Below are positions 59,009 through 64,000 of a stretch of 64,000 bases of DNA, piece after piece. The DNA lies in the NCBI GenBank assembly GCA_003008705.1, contig PDUO01000010.1, forward strand, positions 62,001 to 126,000. Reading direction: 5' to 3'. A program made the translations under genes and the position numbers. The DNA is from Pezicula radicicola. Its lineage: Eukaryota; Ascomycota; Leotiomycetes; Helotiales; Dermateaceae. Each line of letters begins with the position of its first letter. The first letter of the stretch is position 1. The notes under the pieces are model-generated. The model was not told where the DNA came from. It was given only the letters and a program-made list of their open reading frames with translations, and searched no databases.

Positions 59009-61794
59009 ATGGTCGGCAGTGACAGTGCCATGGATGTAGATTCCAACGTGGCAGAAGATAGCCATAGCCACCTCCGCAACTCCTCAGCCTCTTCCTCTCC
59101 TCACCCAGTTACTGCTATTGGTGTGGTGAGGCCTGATCCGGCTCGTGCACTTCCAACGCGAGTTAGCAAGGCCTGTGCTAGATGCCGCCGCCAGAAGATC
59201 AGAGCAAGCACGCCCGATATCCTTTTATTCTTCCCTCACCGACTATATTTATTACCCCGTTCCATGCTAACATTACTGGCTCAATAGTGCGATTCGTACC
59301 GACCTTGCTCTTTGTGCGTTCGAGCCCAGGTGACTTGCGTGCCCATCCCAGAGCGTCCACGGTCATATAAGTGAGTTGCAACGTTCGCCGTTGTAAAATA
59401 GACGCCATGTTAACCACATCGGATAATGCAGATGGCCCAAGGGGTCCAATGGCCGGAATACCTCACGTTCGATTCCCGACAGAAGCCATGTCGATGATGC
59501 CCCTCTGGTGTTGGCAGAGGACCCTCGAAGTGATTCATTCGGTTCGCCCGCGACAAATTCAACGAGACAATTTATACCAGAAGGCGATGGAGATTCTGCA
59601 GCTGGTGCAGGGCCACTATCCGGTGGGACATTACATGATAGTCCAACATCGGTATATCAGGATGCCCAATCTGCTATGGATATCACGCGCAAGGTAGATT
59701 CATCCAAGAACACCTAAGCAGGCAAAGCTGAGTGCTCTTCAGATCATTAGAATGCATGGACGGAATGTTGTTGAAAGGACTACTTCTGCCATACCTGATG
59801 GACAAGACCAAGCCATTACTGCTAGTAGGCGGCAAAGTTTTTCTACAAAACGTGAGACGCATTGCATCTTGGGCGTCAGTCTACCCGCAAAACAAATTAT
59901 GGACGACTTGCTGGAGGAGTACTTTGACTCCGTACACTGGTTTTCATTGATCATCTATGAGCCCACGTTTCGGCGACAGTATGGCTCTGTGGCTGATGGA
60001 TATGCCTACGAATCGCAAAAAGGATTCCTACTTCTTTTGGCTACAGTACTCGGGATTGCATCATGGTACCGAGCTAAGACTACTATGTCTAACTCAAATT
60101 TTGGCGATGAAGATTGGGATGGTTGGAGAGTTAGGCTCTTTGCAGTAGCTGAGTCTCGATTCCTAGAACTGATGGATGAACGAATTCTCGCATCTTTACA
60201 AACATGTCTTCTACTTGGAACTTACCATGTCTATCACGGGCGACCAAATGCCTCATTGGCACTACTGGGCGCTAGCATAAAGATTGCACAGGCTATGGGC
60301 TTACATCGAGAGTCTGTCGGAAGCAGCCCTGACGAAAATGAGGAACGGAAGAGGGTATGGTGGACCATTTACACATGGGATAGGTACGAACGCTTCCTTC
60401 ACATCAGAATTTCTAACAACTAAGCTTCTTTAATGTAGATTTGCTTCTATCACGTATGGCAGACCTCTGGGCATCAACGACTCTGACTGTAATGTCTCGA
60501 TGCCTGCGGATATCAACGAGTTGGCGCGCCCTGGAACCGCAAATCAAGAAGGCGTTGTCATATGCTTCTCGACTTATCAGAGCCAGCTGAGCAAACTCTA
60601 TATGATAGCATCACCGCTAATTAAGACAATTTTTGGGCCACGGATATCCTCTGCAGGGAAGGACAGCTTTAACGCCAGATACACAACGCTGATGGAGGAT
60701 ATCAGTCAGCGTTTAACGAGCTGGTGCGATCAGCTGCCACCTTCGCTCCGATTTAACTTCGATTACGATGTCCCATTAGAGGCATCACTTGAACAAAAAG
60801 TCTATCAAAGACAAGCTCTTGCATTACAACTAACATACGATAACATTCTAATTATCTTACACAGACCAGTCATGGCCCAGCACGTTGATAGCCTCTGTAG
60901 AACTACTCCTGGCGCCACGCACGAGGTAGCTGAAACTTGGTCTACTACTACACCATCAATGTCGGAGAAGTCTGTCGAAAACTTCAATTTCAGCTCTTCA
61001 ATTGACAGCTCCCAGCAATGGTGGGGTGCAGCGATTCGAATCTCCAACGTAACCAAGCTTCCCAACACCGCCCAACTCGCTACAGATAGCCATCTGGTCG
61101 GGTTCTTGGCCATTATTCTGTTTAATTCAGCTATAGTCATGGTAGTCTATGCCCTATCTGATCCTTTGTCCGATCGAGCGCAAGAAGCAAAGAGAAATCT
61201 TACACGTATATTGCGGCTTGAGAACCTGCTAGGTAAGCGGTCATCGCTGTCACGACAAAGTGGTGTCATACTGCAAGATGTTATCCAACTCTTGCTAGAC
61301 CGCGAAGCGCAGGCAATGCTCGGACCGACGTGTGTTACAAAAACCCGTGACGAAGAAATAACCCACGGTTCTTCTTCCCTTGCAGGCTATCAATCGACCG
61401 TCGAAGACGCTCTCCGTGACCCTCTACCAACCAATCTGCAATCAAATCCCGGTAATAGCACGAATATGTCTACGAACCCTGGCGTTAACGAAGTGCTCCG
61501 TCTTAATGAGAGTCTGTCTTTTGTGCAGAAAGGTATGCCAATCATGATTCAGTGTTCTCAAACGTAGATTTGCTGACAAGTTCAAAAATAGCCGTTTTCC
61601 CAGTCAACGATACGGAGGAGGATTGGAGCACTCCTGCCATGCCTTCTGCTCATCAACATGGATCCTTTGACAATAGCAACTACTCTGATGGCTGGCCTCC
61701 AGCCAACGCCTATGAAATTGAAAATCCAGGGAGCTATCCTGAAGCTTTTGGAGCGATTGATAATGGAATTTACTGGATATGGGAACCGTCCTAG
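59009..61794 (+). CDS. Zn2Cys6 transcription factor (second of two)
   Basis: Six exons (59009-59203, 59288-59370, 59432-59693, 59743-60383, 60439-61532, 61592-61794) give 825 residues. The zinc cluster is ACARCRRQKIR|CDSYRPCSLC...VTC, with an intron just before the third Cys. That first intron starts with GC (AGA|GCAAGC) and ends in ATAG, a GC-AG intron. The linker is Ser/Pro/Gly-rich. The fungal transcription-factor domain follows: LLEEYFDSVHWFSLIIYEPTF, FLLLLATVLGIASWYRA, LQTCLLLGTYHVYHGRPNAS, AQAMGLHRE, RKRVWWTIYTWDRFASITYGRPLGI. The C-terminus is acidic and aromatic (WPPANAYEIENPG, IYWIWEPS), like an activation tail. Regulated genes are unknown; the MFS gene downstream faces it. Confidence 0.85.
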
Positions 61795-62314
61795 GTTCTG
61801 CGCAATGCTGAAGTAATTATCTAAAGATTTCAGCACCCTTCATGGATTACGGGGAACCCAAACCCTTTGATTCACCCTTGTGTCTTAAAGGCTATTGTCT
61901 GGGCGGCCTGAGCAAGCCACGCCGCGAAACGGGGATATTTTCGACGTGCAATTGAGATCCTTGGGATTGTGAGAGTCGGTGTATAAGCAACTCCACAATA
62001 GAATGTAGGTAACCTGAGCGGTTTTAGAACGCAGTTGATGGTGCAGCCCCGGCCCATTGCCGTTTTAGCACGATAAGGAACATCTGCAGCTGGAAGGTTT
62101 GGGGGATTTGAGTGCAGAAATAACAATGCTTTCACTGCATACTACATAGAGGTTACCAATCGCAGAACGCCGGATTCTGAATACATCTACAATATTCAAG
62201 CTACCTTTCCGTGTGCCTAGCCATTCAATAATTTACGCCTGAGATACCCAATTTTTGAGCCTCTTCGATCGGTCGAAAGACCAAAGGTTTTTACCTACCT
62301 CCCACATCTGTCAT
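61795..62314. other. Convergent spacer
   Basis: The spacer lies between the 3' ends of the second regulator and the second MFS gene. No gene was recognised; the minus-strand frame at 62,135-61,872 looks random. Confidence 0.5.
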
Positions 62315-63966
62315 TCATGCATCACTACTATCCTTCGGATGTTTCTCGAGATGTGCAGCTGCCATAATCTGCTCGTCATTGTCCAAGAAGGCTTTATCGC
62401 CAAAAGCAATGGCAACCTCCTCCAGTGTATGGTTCGCAGTCTCAATGTAGTAAAATTGAACCAAGCCGGCAGAGAAGAGACAGAATCCTGCGATAACAAC
62501 ATAATAATATCCGTGGATACCAGCAAATGCATCGGGTGATGACATTCCAATGATGAAGTTGAAAACCCTGCGCCATAAATCAATATACAGTTCTTGTGAG
62601 AGTTATGCTGCGGGACAGGAGGGAATATTTACCAGTTGGAACAAGTGGAAAGAGCCATGCCCTTACTTCGGCCTCGGAGGGGGAAGATTTCAGCGGGAAG
62701 TAGCCAGGGCATTGGACCCCATGTTGCGCCGTAGAGAGCGTTGTAGATGACGACAAAGCTATAAATCCCGTTTGCGCGTTGGGTGGTGCTAATCCCCTTT
62801 GCTTCGTTGAAGGCACACATGACGCTAAGAGCTACAGCCATTGCGACTCCACCGTATATCAACAGGGGGCGTCTTCCCCATCTGTCAGCAAGCCACCAGA
62901 CTGGCACAGTTGCAGAAGTGTAGATGATGGCATTCGCCGCCGTGAATAGCAAGGAACGGCGATTGGTGAATCCAGCTGCGGCAAGAGAGGTCGGGAGGTA
63001 GAAAGAAATGACGTTTATGCCGTTTAGTTGCGCGAACATCTGAGCCGTGATGCCGATAATGGTCCGCTTGCGGTACTTCGTAAACATGTCCTAGATGCTT
63101 GTTAGAAACGACTTGGGAGGGTTTGAGTGAGTTAGACTAGTTTACTTTGTAAGTTGCTGTACCAAGAGTCTGTTCATATCTCACAGCTTCCTGGATTTCA
63201 AGGAAGATTTGTTGGGTCGTCTCGGCACTGACATCTCCAGCGCTATGAAGATCTGCAACGGTTTGAAGACTCTCCTGCATAAAGCCCCTTCGAGCTAGCC
63301 AACGAGGAGTCTCTGGCAAGACGAATGACATGGCGAACAGTATGAATGCCAGTCCCATTTGAACGAAGTACGGACCTTGCCAGGAAACATTACTAGGGAG
63401 AGCAAAGTTGAATGCATAGTCGATCCAGCATGAGAGCATATAACCACCAATCAGAAAGGTGTATTCGACTCCAACCATGAGTCCTCTCTGTGTCCCAAGT
63501 ATTTAGTACAGATCTCTCTTTGCATTAGGAGAGAGGTGAGGACATACCCTATGAGGAGCTGCAATTTCTGTTTGAATAACAGGAACCGTCATCGATAAGA
63601 AACCAACACCAAACCCTTGAATTGTTCGACCAGCAATGAATGTGGAGAGATTGGGTGCGAAAGCCTGAACGAAAGCCATGGTAAAATATAGGAAGCCACC
63701 AATTCTCACGCACTTTTTCCGACCCATGATATCACCAAGCCAGCCAGCCGTGAGGGAACCGAGGGCTGCTGAAAGTTGAAGGCAAGCTACCGTAATACCT
63801 TTGGGGGAATACATATTAGCTTAAGAACAGTACAATGTAGTCATGCTAAAGACACACTTACCAATAAGGCTCTGATTAACGTTCTCAGTGGATCCGTCTT
63901 CACCTCCGCGGTCGCCGAAGAATCGCTTGATGAAGACTTCATTAACCAGCAGCCCAGCCATGATTC
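62315..63966 (-). CDS. MFS sugar porter, N-terminus cut by window edge
   Basis: Exons 63966-63862, 63798-63548, 63487-63146, 63090-62633 and 62567-62315 join in frame; at least one 5' exon lies beyond 64,000. Readable motifs: MAGLLVNEVFI, AGWLGDIMGRKKCVRIG, IAGRTIQGFGVGFLSMTVP, PHRRGLMVGVEYTFLIGG, LPETPRWLARRGF, FAQLNGINVISFYLP, WWLADRWGRRPLLIYGG, WGPMPWLLPAEIFPLRGRSKGMAL and a final FYYIETANHTLEEVAIAFGD. This is the sugar-porter pattern with a PETPRWL loop, probably a plasma-membrane carrier for a sugar or related polyol. Substrate is not deducible. Introns are 63, 60, 55 and 65 bp. Confidence 0.88.
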
Positions 63967-64000
63967 CTAATCCAGCTTAGCACTTCATCTTCTTCGAGAA

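Noticed and set aside
40560..63966. Classical secondary-metabolite cluster
   Set aside because: No PKS, NRPS, terpene synthase or DMATS gene is present; only tailoring-type, transport and regulatory genes are seen.

Overview
This window is nuclear DNA of a filamentous ascomycete (Pezizomycotina). The evidence is short GT-AG introns of roughly 45-115 bp, fungal-specific protein families (Zn2Cys6 regulators, HET, 2EXR, a GH1 clade with an EFGFP nucleophile motif) and large TA-rich tracts that look like repeat-induced point mutation (RIP). The set of families resembles Leotiomycetes/Helotiales, but that placement is only an impression. Splice sites were assigned by eye. For most multi-exon models the exons add up to an uninterrupted frame.

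Region 1 (1-24,100) is a RIP-decayed, repeat-rich block. Only two normal-composition islands hold recognisable genes: 5,266-6,570 and 19,577-20,386. Both carry in-frame stops of the CAA/CAG to TAA/TAG kind. The decayed DNA still encodes relics of host-type genes, namely a B-type-cyclin-like protein (13.9-14.8 kb) and a fungal nucleoside hydrolase (22.4-23.5 kb). A terminal-repeat family occurs in one orientation at about 5.07 and 7.17 kb and in the opposite orientation at about 23.86 and 23.95 kb. This suggests nested large elements carrying captured genes.

Region 2 (24.1-40.5 kb) is an accessory, decaying mosaic. It holds a PD-(D/E)XK-like protein, a 2EXR protein, a broken pogo/Fot1-type transposase split by a 142-bp insertion, a frameshifted and C-terminally truncated trehalose-phosphorylase (CCG-9-type) gene, a Zn2Cys6 relic, a small four-helix membrane protein, a secreted Ser/Thr-rich protein built from mini-exons, a Tc1-type transposase N-terminus and a truncated HET-type gene beside an 11-bp tandem array.

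Region 3 (40.5-64 kb) is ordinary gene-dense DNA. In order it holds a secreted GH1 beta-glucosidase (-), an RCC1/Ran-GEF-like protein (-), a family S66 peptidase (+), NADPH-cytochrome P450 reductase (-), a cytochrome P450 (-), a myo-inositol-type MFS transporter (-), two Zn2Cys6 regulators (+) separated by a MITE-like element, and a second sugar-porter MFS gene (-) that runs off the right edge. P450, reductase, two transporters and two regulators together could be a small catabolic or detoxification cluster. No PKS, NRPS or terpene-synthase backbone is present. I saw no rRNA gene, tRNA gene or CRISPR array.
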